Part shown: positions 8,647 to 19,812 of the stretch, in pieces
Numbering within the stretch: the first letter of the stretch is position 1
How the letters are laid out: the number at the start of each line of letters is the position of its first letter
Assembly: GCA_963811335.1 (NCBI GenBank)
Contig: CAWERB010000023.1
Location: 62,001-126,000, forward strand
Direction of reading: 5' to 3'
From: Trebonia sp963811335
GTDB lineage: Bacteria; Actinomycetota; Actinomycetes; Streptosporangiales; Streptosporangiaceae
DNA: 64,000 bases
Position numbers and translations under genes: made by a program
The notes under the pieces: model-generated
What the model was told of the DNA's origin: nothing
Databases searched by the model: none
The model's input: only the letters and a program-made list of their open reading frames with translations

Positions 8647-10286
8647 TCAGATCCTAGACGCACCCGTTGGCGGCCTGCCGGGAGCTCTTGAATAGGCTCG
8701 GGTCGATGATCGCCCGGTCGTGGTCGAGCCGGTCGGTGTCGTCCACACGTGCCATCCTGGCTTTGGCTGGGTGAGGATCCAGCCGGGCATCTGTTTTACC
8801 TGGTGGCACCTTCGGGAGCGGGCGCCGGCGTTGCACGCATCGGTTATCCCGCCCTTGTCGTACGGGACCGCATGCTCAAAATCGCTGTCGCGGGCTGGCC
8901 GGGAGCAGGGCGGCCAGGTGCACTCGTGGTCGCGGACCTGGACCAGGCGCCGCAGCCGGTCGCCGGGCAGGTAGGAGCTGACGGCGTACCTGTGGTCGCA
9001 GGAATACGTGGGCACGGCGTCGAACCCCACGGCTAGCTGCTGGCCACCGGGCAGGGTCAATGCCCAGGTGCCTGGCTTCCGGGGGGTGAACTGCCAGGCA
9101 CCCGGGGCGGCGGGCGCGCGCCGAGCGCGGATGGGGTTGCGGCTGCGCTGGCGGGGGTCTTCTGCCGCGGGCGGACGGGCGATGCCGTGCGCGATGGCGT
9201 AACCGTGCTCGTCCACCGCGATGATTTCCCAGCGGGAGTTAGGTGAGCGGGCGGCCGCGGCGGCGAGGTCGCGGGCCAGGGCGGGGTCGAGCGGGCCGAG
9301 CCGCCGGTTGTCCCCGGCGCGCTCGGCGCGGTGCTGCAGGGTGGCCAGCGGGACCGTCACCTCGGCCAGCGGCGGAGCCTGCGGGTCGTCCGGGCCATTT
9401 TCCTCGCCGCTGCTGCCCGGCTCGTTCGGGCCCCCGTCGCCGTCACTGGGACGTGCCGTCGCCTTCACCGTCATCAGGGCCAGGGCCTCCGGGCGGTGCC
9501 GCGCCGGCGCTGCGGCGAACGCGACCCGCTCCCGGACGCTGACCCCGTTCAGCAGGTCGGTGTACGCCAGCGCCTCCAGGCGGCCGGCCGCCTGGCCGTC
9601 GAACGCCCCCGATGCCTGGTACTCGCGGGCGCGGGCAACGACATTGGCGTGGGCCGACAGGGCCTCCGCGGCGGGGAGGTCGCGGCCGGACAGGCCGACT
9701 GCTCCGGAGTCCTCACGGAACACCGTGACCCGCGCGTGCTTCTCGGCCGCCGTCCGACTCCGCTCGGCTATGTCCGGTGCCACCGCGAGGGCAGCCCGCC
9801 AGGCCAGCCGCTCCACCTGGGGGTAGGTCTTGCCAGCCAGCTCATCCAGGATCAGCGCCTCGGCTCGGGCCGCCTCCCGCTCGTCCAGCGGCTCGAACAG
9901 CTGCGCGATGAGCTTGGCCTTCGGCATCGTCAGGGTCCCGCTCGGCGAGCAGCGGCCGATCCGGCCAGCCTCGCTCCCAGGGTCCAGGCCAAGGTGGCGA
10001 GCTTCCCCGCCGACACCGGGCCCATGGCCAGGGCGCCGGAGACCTCGTAGGTGAGGGAGTCGTTCCAGCCGTCGGGCAGCTCGGGGCGACGGCGCAGCCG
10101 AGGGGTGCCGTCGCTGTCCTCGCGGGTCATGGCGCGCAGCGCGGCGAGTTTGCCCGACGCTGCCCACGACTCCAGGGCCGCCCACTGCCGAGCGATCCCG
10201 ACCAGCGCGCCGGTGTCCGCGCCGCCGTACAGGTCTTCCGGCCCGGCGGCGCGTTCCAGCGCGGCGGCCAGGGTGGCGGACGGCAC
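8647..10286 (-). pseudogene. DUF222/HNH endonuclease domain protein, frameshifted
   Basis: The two halves of one protein sit in different frames. The N-terminal DUF222 segment (from a GTG at 10286: PSATLAAALERAAG ... SAGKLATLAWTLGARLAG) is in one frame. It switches near 9950-9965 to the frame holding GTLTMPKAKLIAQLFEPLDEREAARAEALILDELAGKTY and the rest. The C-terminal HNH nuclease motif is intact: C..PPC......DFEHAVPYDKGG......N......C..CHQVKQ. Such genes are multicopy in many actinomycetes and resemble HNH proteins riding in mobile introns or IS-like contexts. The frame also continues open upstream of the GTG without another good start. A single indel explains the break, so it is either decayed or a sequence error. 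Confidence 0.75.
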
Positions 10287-10458
10287 CGCATCGGCCCACG
10301 GGCCGCCGTGGTCGAAACCGGCGGGCAGCCCGGGCAGCCGCGCGGCCGGTGGGGGAATCCGGCGGCCCTGGCCGGGCAGGCCGTGATCCCCGCCGGGCTG
10401 TCCGCCCGGCCAGGAGCCCCGGTCGCCTGCCAGTCCAGCCCGCTCCCATTTCGATCAA

Positions 10459-10722
10459 GTTGATCTTCGATGTATCTAGTCAAATACTAGTGCTACCACT
10501 GACAATTCGGGCGACGGACGCCATGTTTCGCCGCAGCCGCTATGGCGTCTGAACCCGCCAGCGCCGCCACCGCGATCATGGCCCGCGACACGAAGGACGG
10601 GGACGGAGCCGGACGCTGGCGTTCATCCCACGTAGCGGTAGTCCGTTGGATTAAGGAGATGAAGGGTCAGGTTCCGGTCCTGTGGTGGTTGGCGAGCCCG
10701 GTCTGGCTGAGGAATCCGCTGA
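10459..10722. other. Non-coding gap between HNH gene and IS630 remnant
   Basis: No convincing gene is seen. The left part is A/T-rich for this genome and contains CTAGT-N5-ACTAG (10476-10490), possibly part of the HNH gene promoter. The right part adjoins the decayed IS630 sequence and may be degraded transposase DNA. Confidence 0.3.
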
Positions 10723-11139
10723 TTAGCCGGGTGCGGTGCCGGGTGCGGCGGCGGGGGTGAGCCCCGTCCGGTGCAGCAGGTACGACACCCCGCGCAGGGT
10801 GTAGCTGACGTGGAACTGCTGGCTGATCAGGTCCGCGACCGTGGCCAGGGTCCAGCGCTGGTCCTCGTGCCAGCCGTGGGCCGCGGGGCCGGCGTTCAGT
10901 GCGGCGCGCAGCTGCGTGAGCTGGTCCTCGTCCAGCTTGCAGGGGTTGCCGCCAGGGCCTTTCGACGCCAGTGCCGCGTCCCCGCCCGCGCGCCAGGCGC
11001 GCCGCCAGGCGCAGACCGACTTGGTGCTGACCTGCAGCAGGCTGGCGACCTGCGCCGGGTCGGTGCCCTGGCCGAGCAGCTGCGCGGCCTGCAGCCGCAC
11101 CCTTTCCCGGCGGGCCTTCCCGGCGGCGGTCAGCCCGCC
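10723..11139 (-). pseudogene. IS630-family transposase, N-terminal fragment
   Basis: The frame encodes the DNA-binding half of an IS630 (Tc1/mariner-like) transposase. It runs RYPDGGGLTAAGKARRERV, then LQAAQLLGQGTDPAQVASLLQVSTKSVCAWRRAWRAGG, then the second helix-turn-helix part ending WTLATVADLISQQFHVSYTLRGVSYLLHRTG. It then stops, so the whole DDE catalytic domain (about 180-200 residues) is missing. The natural start RYPDGGGLT is preceded by ATA rather than ATG or GTG. It is a dead fragment. Confidence 0.8.
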
Positions 11140-11237
11140 GCCGTCTGGATACCTTATGCACCTGGCATATCCGGCTGCCGGCCGCGGCGGCAGCGGCGAA
11201 CCGCAGGACAGGACGGGACCTCAGCCGCGGGCTTTGA

Positions 11238-12585
11238 TCAAGGCGGTAGGTAGAGGAACAGGCCGTGGCCTGCGGTGACGTTGTTGAGCAGGTGCTGGAG
11301 CTCAGCGGGCGGGGGCGCTTTCGACCACGCCTGCCACCAGCGCGCGAGCGTGATCGCTGGGGTCAGCCAGCTGCGGACGGCGCGCAGCGCGTGGGGCCAG
11401 CTCGGTGCCGGAGTGGACGGATTCGGCATGTCCGGGGCTGCTGGGGCTGGCTGGCCGTGCCCCCTCTCTGGACGGCTTCCGGGGCCGGCCCGGGCGGGGG
11501 CTGGGAGGCGAGCCAGCAGAAGGTGAACGCGCAGTTGACCAGCGCCTGGTGGCGGCGGATGGCGATGTCGGAGCGGACCTGGAAGTCAGCCCAGCCGAGC
11601 TCGTCCTTGACCTGCTTGTAGCTCTGCTCTACCCAGTGGCGCAGCCCGTAGATCCGCACGATCTCGGCCAGGCCAGCGGCCGGCCAGGGACTTTCCTCCT
11701 CGCGGGGGCCGCCGGGGCGGGGCAGGTTGGTGACCAGGTACCAGGTGGCCTTGTCCGGCAGGGTGCCCGGGTCGGCGGTCGCCACGACCAGGCGCCGGGC
11801 GCCGTCCGGCCCCACCAGCCCAGCGACGCGTCGGCGGCCCACCAGGTCTCGGTGTGCCCGTCGTGGAAGGCGCGGGTCACCGGCTGCCAGTCGCCGGGCT
11901 CGTCCGGCCTGCCCCACAGCAGCGCGCGGGCCGCGTCGACCGGGGTGTGCGCCTGCTCGCGGTAGGCCCAGGTCCCGCGGTGCGGCTTGAGCGCCATCAC
12001 GAACGGCAGCCCGGCGTCGGCCAGCTCGGCTGCGGAACCCGTCCTGGTCCCCGTAGGCGCTGTCGGCGGCCACCGCCCGGAACGCGAACCCCGCCGCCTG
12101 CGCCCGGAGGGCCAGGTCCGCGCCGATCTGCAGCTTGGTCCGGAACCCCGGGTCGCCCTTCCCTTCGCGAAGTGCCGGGCCGGGGTGTACGGCACCGCGT
12201 GCACCGGGTAGTACAGCCGCTCATCGGCCCACACGGTGGTGACCGTGACGACGCCGTTGTCGGTCTTGCCGTACCGGCCCAGCCACTGCCGGCCCACGTG
12301 CGCGGTCTTCGTCCCGTCCTTGCGGTCACCGCTGTCATCGATCACCAGCACCCCGCCGCCGTGCGGCGCGGTCAGCGGGCCGGCCCGCAGCAGCTCCAGC
12401 CGGCGGTCGTTGACCCGCTCGGGGTCCCACACCGACTCGGACAGGAAGAACTGCAGCCGCTGCACCGCCGGCAGCTTCGACCCCGTCACCGGCTCGGCCC
12501 CCGCCAGGGCGGTCAGCGTCTTGTTCCGCTCCCGCGGGGCAAGCAGCCCCGCCAGGTACTCGCGGAACCCCGCCGCTGCGCCACA
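11238..12585 (-). pseudogene. IS701-type (DDE) transposase, multiply frameshifted
   Basis: Transposase sequence runs leftward through all three frames. The order is FREYLAGLLAPRERNKTLTALAGAEPVTG then VLVIDDSGDRKDGTKTAHVGRQWLG in one frame, FRAVAADSAYGDQDGF in a second, and ADAGLPFVMALKPHRGTW back in the first. ATWYLVTNLPRP and RHWVEQSYKQVKDELGWADFQ return in the second, and the C-terminal HGLFLYLPP end is in the third. The DDE residues appear at IDDSG, ADSAYGD and VEQSYKQ. At least four indels and the loss of the first ~50 residues make it inactive. The truncated 5' end abuts the broken methyltransferase, which suggests an old insertion with deletion. Confidence 0.82.
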
Positions 12586-12658
12586 TGAGTGAAAAGGTCA
12601 TCGAAACCGGGCCGCGTACTCCTCCAGCGGACCCGGAGCAGCCGGGCACGCAATCGGC

Positions 12659-13249
12659 TTGGTCATTTCCCATCACCGGCTCCCGACACGCCGGGAAGAC
12701 CTACTCTGCGGGGACATACGCGACTTCAAGCTGCCACGCTCCTACCGGCTCGTGATGTTCCCGTACCGGGTGCTCCAGGAGCTTGCAACTGCGGCGGAGA
12801 AAATCCAGTGCCTCTCCTGCGTGCGCGCGCACCTAGACGAGGGCGGACTGGCGCTGATCGACAACTACAACCCGTCCATCCCCATGCTCGCCCGAGACCC
12901 TGGCACGTCCGCCCGGGTCACCGAGAAGGCAGGACCTGACGGCGAAACGGTTATACGCACCGACCGGGTTGTTTCCCGCGACTACCCGAACCAGACGCAG
13001 CAGCTTGAGGTCACCTACGACATACGCCACCCTGACGGCCGGGTCGAGCACTTCGCCATCCCCTACGAGACCTCGTACATGTTCCGCTTCGAGCTGGAGC
13101 ACCTGCTGGCGAGGTGCGGGTTCACCGTCCGGAACCTCTGGGGCGGCTTCGCGTTCGAGGAGTTCGGCCAGGGCAGCTCGGATGAGCTGATCATCCTGGC
13201 GGAGCTCAGCCCGGTGCCTTACGGTCCGCAACCGGGACGGTTCCCGTAG
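12659..13249 (+). pseudogene. Class I SAM-dependent methyltransferase, 5'-truncated
   Basis: Only the C-terminal two thirds of a methyltransferase remain. Present are the post-II region LLCGDIRDFKLPRSYRLVMFPYRVLQEL and then SCVRAHLDEGGLALIDNYNP, followed by a substrate-domain tail to residue 196. The SAM-binding GxGxG motif that should precede it is absent. Upstream sequence instead runs into the IS701-type remnant, so the 5' part was probably lost with that insertion. The nominal start is TTG with no convincing ribosome site. Confidence 0.72.
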
Positions 13250-13374
13250 TATTCGGTTTGTCGCGCCCGGCCTCCCCGTGCCACGCTGACAAGACCACCG
13301 CACAGCCGCACAGCCAGTCACCTGTCACGCAGGCGCGGCGTGCCCCGCCACATTCGCGAAGGAACGCTGCTCCC

Positions 13375-14655
13375 GTGAAGATCGACAACAGTCCGGCCCG
13401 TGGTACCAGGGACCTGCTCCCCGCTAGCGTGGCGGTCCGGGACCATGTGCTTGAGTCGATCATCGCGGTATACAAGCGGTTCGGGTACCAGCGGATCGAG
13501 ACGCCGGCGCTGGAGGACATCGCGCGGCTGACGGGCGGGCAGGGCGGGGAGAACGAGAAGCTCATCTTCCAGGTGCTCCGCCGCGGACTCCCCGGCGCGG
13601 TCGAGGAACGGACCCCGCTTCGGGACCTGGTTCGACCTGGGCCTGCGTTACGACCTGACGGTGCCGCTGACCCGCTTCTACGGCGCCAACCACGCGCAGC
13701 TGCCGTCGCCGTTCCGGTCGCTTCAGGTCGGGCCGGTCTGGCGGGCCGAACGCCCGCAGAAGGGCCGTTACCGGCAGTTCTACCAGTGCGACATCGACCT
13801 GATCGGCGAGCCGACGATGCTAGCCGAGGCGGAGCTGATCGAGGCCACCACCCAGGCCCTGGCTGCGGTCGGCCTGCAGGACACCACAGTGCGGCTGTCG
13901 GACCGCCGGTTCCTGGCCGCCCTGGCGGAGGCCGCCGGAGTGCCCGAGGCCGGCCGGGACGGGTTCTTCATCATCCTGGACAAGCTCGACAAGATCGGCT
14001 GGGACGGCGTCCGCGCCGAACTGGTAGACCACGGGCTTGCCCTGGAAGCGGTCACGGCCGCGCTGGACAAGATCGGCGCCTTGCAGGGGCTGGCCCCGGA
14101 CAAGCTCGCCGACGCGCTGGCGGACGCGCTGCCGGACATGCCCGCCAGCGCGGTGGAAGACCTCGCCGCCACTACCGCGTGCCTGGACCGGCTCGCGAAG
14201 GATTACCCGCTGAGCTGGCAATTCGACCCCACTCTGGTGCGCGGTATGGGCTACTACACCGGGCAGATCTTCGAGATCAGCCACCCGAAGGTGCGTAGCT
14301 CGGTCGCCGGCGGGGGCCGCTACGACAAGCTCATCGGACGCTCCCTGGACCGCGATGTGCCCGCCTGCGGGTTCTCGATCGGCTTCGAGCGCATCGTCGA
14401 CCTCCTCGAAGAAGGCGCCCGCCGCGACACCGTGCGCTCCTGGCCGAGGCGGACGTCCCGGTGACCGAGGTTCTCGCGGCCGCCCGGGACCTTCGCAGCC
14501 AGGGCCAGGCGATCGAGGCGATCCGGCGCAGCGGTAAGTTCGGCGCGCAGCTCGTCCGCCTGGAGAACGCCGGGTTCACCGCATTCATCCACCTGCGCAA
14601 CGACAACGGGGCTATCACTCGCGGCGAGGTAAGGACGCTCGGCAGACCAGACTGA
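13375..14655 (+). CDS. hisS: Histidyl-tRNA synthetase-like protein, two frameshifts
   Basis: It charges tRNA-His with histidine, or is a paralogue of that enzyme. The GTG at 13375 follows a GAAGGA ribosome site and begins VKIDNSPARGTRDLLP. Frame 1 runs to about 13600 (GGENEKLIFQVLRRG). The next segment, LGLRYDLTVPLTRFY (motif 2) through FYQCDIDLIGE and RGMGYYTGQIFEISHPK to the motif 3 region CGFSIGFERIVDLLEEGARRDT, is in another frame. After about 14440 the anticodon-binding tail ALLAEADVPVTEVLAAARDL ... GEVRTLGRPD returns in the first. All class II signature motifs are present, so two single-base errors or mutations are the only damage. Lying beside IS remains, it may be a second, dispensable copy. 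Confidence 0.8.
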
Positions 14656-14793
14656 GCCTCGCTGAGAGCCGTGTGCGGGGAGGAACGTAAAGCGCCGCAG
14701 GCGAGTCCAAGCACCTTCCACGCACGCCGACGCATGGAGCAATCTCAGCTACGACCTGTCGATCCATGCCGACTCGACGCGCGGGGCAGGCCG

Positions 14794-16939
<2,146 letters not shown>

Positions 16940-17127
16940 TCCGTCGTCTCCTAACGCGGTTCAGCCCGAGCGCACACTCTCTTCCTCTCCCTCGAGCCTA
17001 CCGCGTCAGGTTAATAGCGGCGCGGAGCGCCCGCGTGCGTGTCCGGGGTTTCACCGGCGATAGTCCATCCATTCCAGGTCGTTTTTCCCGAATAGTGCAC
17101 TGTCTTAAACGGGAGGATCATCGAACT

Positions 17128-18008
17128 ATGACTGCGGCACCGACCACCGTGGCGAGCGGCTTCGCGTTCCTCGAGGCCCCGCGCTGGCACGAGGACCGGA
17201 TCTGGTTCTCTGACTTCTACACTCACCAGGTGCTTTCCGCCCGCGAGGACGGCTCGGACCTGCGGACCGAGGCGGCCGTGCCGCAGCAGCCGGCCTCGGC
17301 TGGCTGCCCGACGGCCGGCTGCTCGTGGTGTCGATGCGTGACAGGAAGGTGCTGCGCCGTGAGCCGGACGGCACCCTGGTGACGCACGCCGACCTTCGCG
17401 GTCACGCCACCTGGCACGCCAACGACATGGTCCTCGACGCGAGCGGCCGGGCGTACGTGGGCAACTTCGGCTTCGACCTGATGTCCGGCGGCGGGCTGGT
17501 GAGCACCGCGCTGCACCGGGTGGACCCCGACGGCACGGTGACCGAGGCGGCCGGCGACCTGTGGTTCCCCAACGGCAGCGTGATCACGCCGGACGGCGTG
17601 CTGATCGTGAACGAGACGCTGGGCAACCGGTGCACCGCCTTTGACCTGACGCCGGACGGGCAACTGGTCAACCGCCGGGTGTGGGCGGAGTTCGGCCCGC
17701 TGCTGTCCGGCACCACCGAGGCGGAGGTCTTCGGTCAGATCAAGGTCGCGCCCGACGGCGCCTGCCTGGACGCCGAGGGCGCGCTCTGGATCGCCGACGC
17801 CCTCGGCGGCCGGCTGCTGCGGGTGAAGGAGGGCGGCGAGATCGCGGACGAGGTGCGGCCCGGGTCCGGGGTCTTCGCCTGCGCGCTCGGCGGCGCGGAC
17901 GGGCGGACGTTGTTCGCCTGCGTCGCGCCGGACTTCAGCGAGGCGGCGCGGTCGGCGGCCAGGGAGGGGAGCCTGGTCGCCTTCCGCGTCGCGGTGCCCG
18001 GGGCCTAG
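17128..18008 (+). CDS. SMP-30/gluconolactonase-family lactonase, one frameshift
   Basis: This is a six-bladed beta-propeller lactonase/esterase family protein. The ATG at 17128 follows GGGAGGA at a good distance and gives TTVASGFAFLEAPRWHEDRIWFSDFYTHQVL. Near 17293 the frame changes, and LGWLPDGRLLVVSMRDRKVLRREPDG continues to the stop at 18008. The downstream landmarks are WHANDMVLDASGRAYVGNFGFD (metal-site Asn/Asp region), LWFPNGSVITPDG and GALWIADALGGRLLRV. Relative to relatives, two bases appear to be missing at CAGCCGGCCTCGG. The substrate is unknown. The stop codon lies in a tandem repeat shared with the convergent gene. Confidence 0.82.
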
Positions 18009-18040
18009 CCCCAGGCGGCGGGCCTAGCCCCAGGCGGCGC
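18001..18040. repeat. Tandem ~20-nt duplication over two convergent stop codons
   Basis: The unit GGCCTAGCCCCAGGCGGCG occurs twice in a row. Because CTAG reads TAG on both strands, the first copy supplies the stop of the SMP-30 gene and the second copy supplies the stop of the leftward chelatase gene. It is a recent-looking slippage duplication. Confidence 0.7.
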
Positions 18041-18920
18041 CGACGGCGGACGGGCGGCTCGGCGGGCGGTCCTGCCGTGCCGCGGCCACCGCGGCACGGT
18101 ACCGCTCGATGACGGTGTCCGCCACCTCCGGCGCCGCGCCGAGGACGCCGGAGACGGCGTCCGCCCCCGCGCCGAGCGCGGCATCACGCACCTTGTCCGC
18201 GAAGTAACCGGGGGCGAGCAGGTACGTGGCGACGACGACGGGCCCGTCGTGGGCGGTGTCGTGGGCGGTGTCGCGGCGAGCGGAGCGCAGCGCGGCTACC
18301 GCCTCGGCGGGCCGGGGCCCGGCGGCGGACGCGTATGCGGGCAGCACCGCGCGCCAGCCGCACTCGCGCTGCCAGCGCGCGGCGAGGGCCGCGATCGTGG
18401 CGTTGGCCGCGGGGTCGGACGACCCGGCGGCCGCGAGCACCACGCCGGTCGCGGCGCGGGCGGCGGGGTCGCCGACCGCGACCCCGGCCTCACCGAGCCG
18501 GCGCATCAGCGCCTCGGTCAGCAGCGGGTGCGGGCCGAGCGTGCCTGCGCAGGCGACGGCGGGCCCGGGCCCTGGCCGCGCCACTGTGCTGATCCTGTCA
18601 GCGGCGGCCGCCAGCCGCGCCGGGATGTCCGTCTTGCTGTGGTAGGCCGCGGTCAGCAGCAGCGGCACCACCACGGCCGGACGGCCCGCAAGCGAGGCGA
18701 GCGCCTGGGGGAGTGACGGCGCGCTGTGGTCGAGGAACGCGGCCCGCACGTCAAGCCCGCGGGCGCGCTCCCCGACCGCGGCCGCCAGCTCGCTCACCGT
18801 CGCCGCCGCGCGCGGGTCCCGTGAGCCGTGCGCGACGGCGACGAGGGCGGGCGCTGACTCGCCGGCCGCCGCCGGGCTCAGGCGTGGATGCCGCACTCGG
18901 TCTTGCCCGTTCCCGCCCAC
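18024..18920 (-). CDS. Sirohydrochlorin chelatase family protein (CbiX/SirB type)
   Basis: It inserts Fe2+ (or Co2+) into sirohydrochlorin, giving siroheme for the sulfite reductase encoded upstream in the same operon. Two tandem CbiX-like halves are visible. The first starts ALVAVAHGSRDPRAA with the metal-site histidine, followed by FLDHSAPSLPQAL and PLLLTAAYHSKTDIP with a second histidine. The second half is VVLAAAGSSDPAAN and PVVVATYLLAPGYFADK. The start is uncertain: position 18920 or the GTG at 18896, both overlapping the 3' end of cysH, so translation is probably coupled. The stop lies in a 20-nt tandem repeat. Confidence 0.86.
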   Translation of the reverse strand: MGGNGQDRVRHPRLSPAAAGESAPALVAVAHGSRDPRAAATVSELAAAVGERARGLDVRAAFLDHSAPSLPQALASLAGRPAVVVPLLLTAAYHSKTDIPARLAAAADRISTVARPGPGPAVACAGTLGPHPLLTEALMRRLGEAGVAVGDPAARAATGVVLAAAGSSDPAANATIAALAARWQRECGWRAVLPAYASAAGPRPAEAVAALRSARRDTAHDTAHDGPVVVATYLLAPGYFADKVRDAALGAGADAVSGVLGAAPEVADTVIERYRAAVAAARQDRPPSRPSAVGAAWG

Positions 18921-19645
18921 CGTCCGGAGCGCGGGTCCGCGCCCGGCGCGACGCGCATCGTGCAGGTGCGGCAGCCGATGGACGGGTAGCCGTCGTAAAC
19001 GAGCGGGTTAACGAGCACGCCGTTGGCCGCGATGTACTCGTCCACCTGCTCCGACGTCCACGCCACGATCGGGTTGACCTTGACCATCCGCCGCTTGGAG
19101 TCGTACTCCACCACGCGCGTCGCGCGCCGCGACAGCGTCTCATCGCGGCGCACGCCGGTGATCCACGCGTCGTAGTTCGCGAGGGCGCGCTCGAGCGGCT
19201 CGACCTTGCGCAGGTAGCAGCACAGGTCCGGGTTACGGCCGTAAAGCCGCGGCCCGAGTTCCGCGTCCTGCTCGGCGACGGTCCGCGAGGGCGTCACGTT
19301 CACCAGGTTGATCGGGTAGACGGCGGCGGCGGCGTCGCGGGTGCCGATCGTCTCGGGGAAGTGGTAGCCGGTGTCGAGGAACACCACGTCGATCCCGGGG
19401 CTGACCGCGGAGGCGAGGTGCATGATCACCGCGTCCGACATCGAGGACGTGATGCAGATCCGGCTGCCGAACGTGTCGGTCGCCCAGCGGATGACCTCCT
19501 CGGCCGAGGCGTCCTCAAGTTCCCTGGCTGCGGTTTCTGCGAGGCTGCGCATGGCGTGCGGATCCTTCACGTGTTGGTCGGCGGCGTCCCGGTCCCCGTC
19601 GTAGCGCCCGTTGCTTAGTTTTTGATTAACTCCGGTAACGCTCAC
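18878..19645 (-). CDS. cysH: Phosphoadenylyl/adenylyl-sulfate reductase (APS reductase type)
   Basis: It reduces activated sulfate (APS) to sulfite with thioredoxin. The 255-residue protein has the PP-loop reductase fold (ITSSMSDAVIMHL near 66, FLDTGYHFPET near 89). The two cysteine pairs that bind a 4Fe-4S cluster, C142-C143 and C225-x-x-C228, mark the APS-using assimilatory type. The catalytic ECGIH is at the C-terminus (E250-C251-G-I-H). The GTG at 19645 overlaps the stop of the 56-residue gene as GTGA, indicating translational coupling. No ATP sulfurylase genes (cysD/cysN) are seen within the window. Confidence 0.95.
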   Translation of the reverse strand: MSVTGVNQKLSNGRYDGDRDAADQHVKDPHAMRSLAETAARELEDASAEEVIRWATDTFGSRICITSSMSDAVIMHLASAVSPGIDVVFLDTGYHFPETIGTRDAAAAVYPINLVNVTPSRTVAEQDAELGPRLYGRNPDLCCYLRKVEPLERALANYDAWITGVRRDETLSRRATRVVEYDSKRRMVKVNPIVAWTSEQVDEYIAANGVLVNPLVYDGYPSIGCRTCTMRVAPGADPRSGRWAGTGKTECGIHA

Positions 19646-19812
19646 AGCACCGCTCCCAGGCCGGCGAAGCGGAGCTGGAAGCTCCTGGTGCAGGACCGGC
19701 AGTGCCACTCGCCGTCCGCGGCGCCCTGCGGCTCGAGGTCCTCCTCGCCGCAGTACGGGCAGTAGAACGGGACCGCGCGGACCGACGGAATGCCCGATGA
19801 CTGCGATGTCAT
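19642..19812 (-). CDS. Small zinc-ribbon protein of the sulfite-reductase operon
   Basis: This 56-residue protein reads MTSQSSGIPSVRAVPFYCPY, then CGEEDLEPQGAADGEWHCRS and CTRSFQLRFAGLGAVL. Two Cys-x-x-Cys pairs (C18/C21 and C38/C41) form a zinc-ribbon knuckle. Its ATG overlaps the sir stop as ATGA and its stop overlaps the cysH start as GTGA, so it is embedded in the operon. The function is unknown; an electron-transfer or assembly helper for Sir or CysH is possible. The overlaps on both sides are the main evidence that it is real. Confidence 0.8.
   Translation of the reverse strand: MTSQSSGIPSVRAVPFYCPYCGEEDLEPQGAADGEWHCRSCTRSFQLRFAGLGAVL

Noticed and set aside
11238..12585. Programmed frameshifting of the IS701-type transposase
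   Set aside because: At least four changes of frame in both directions cannot be a single programmed -1 event; it is decay or error.
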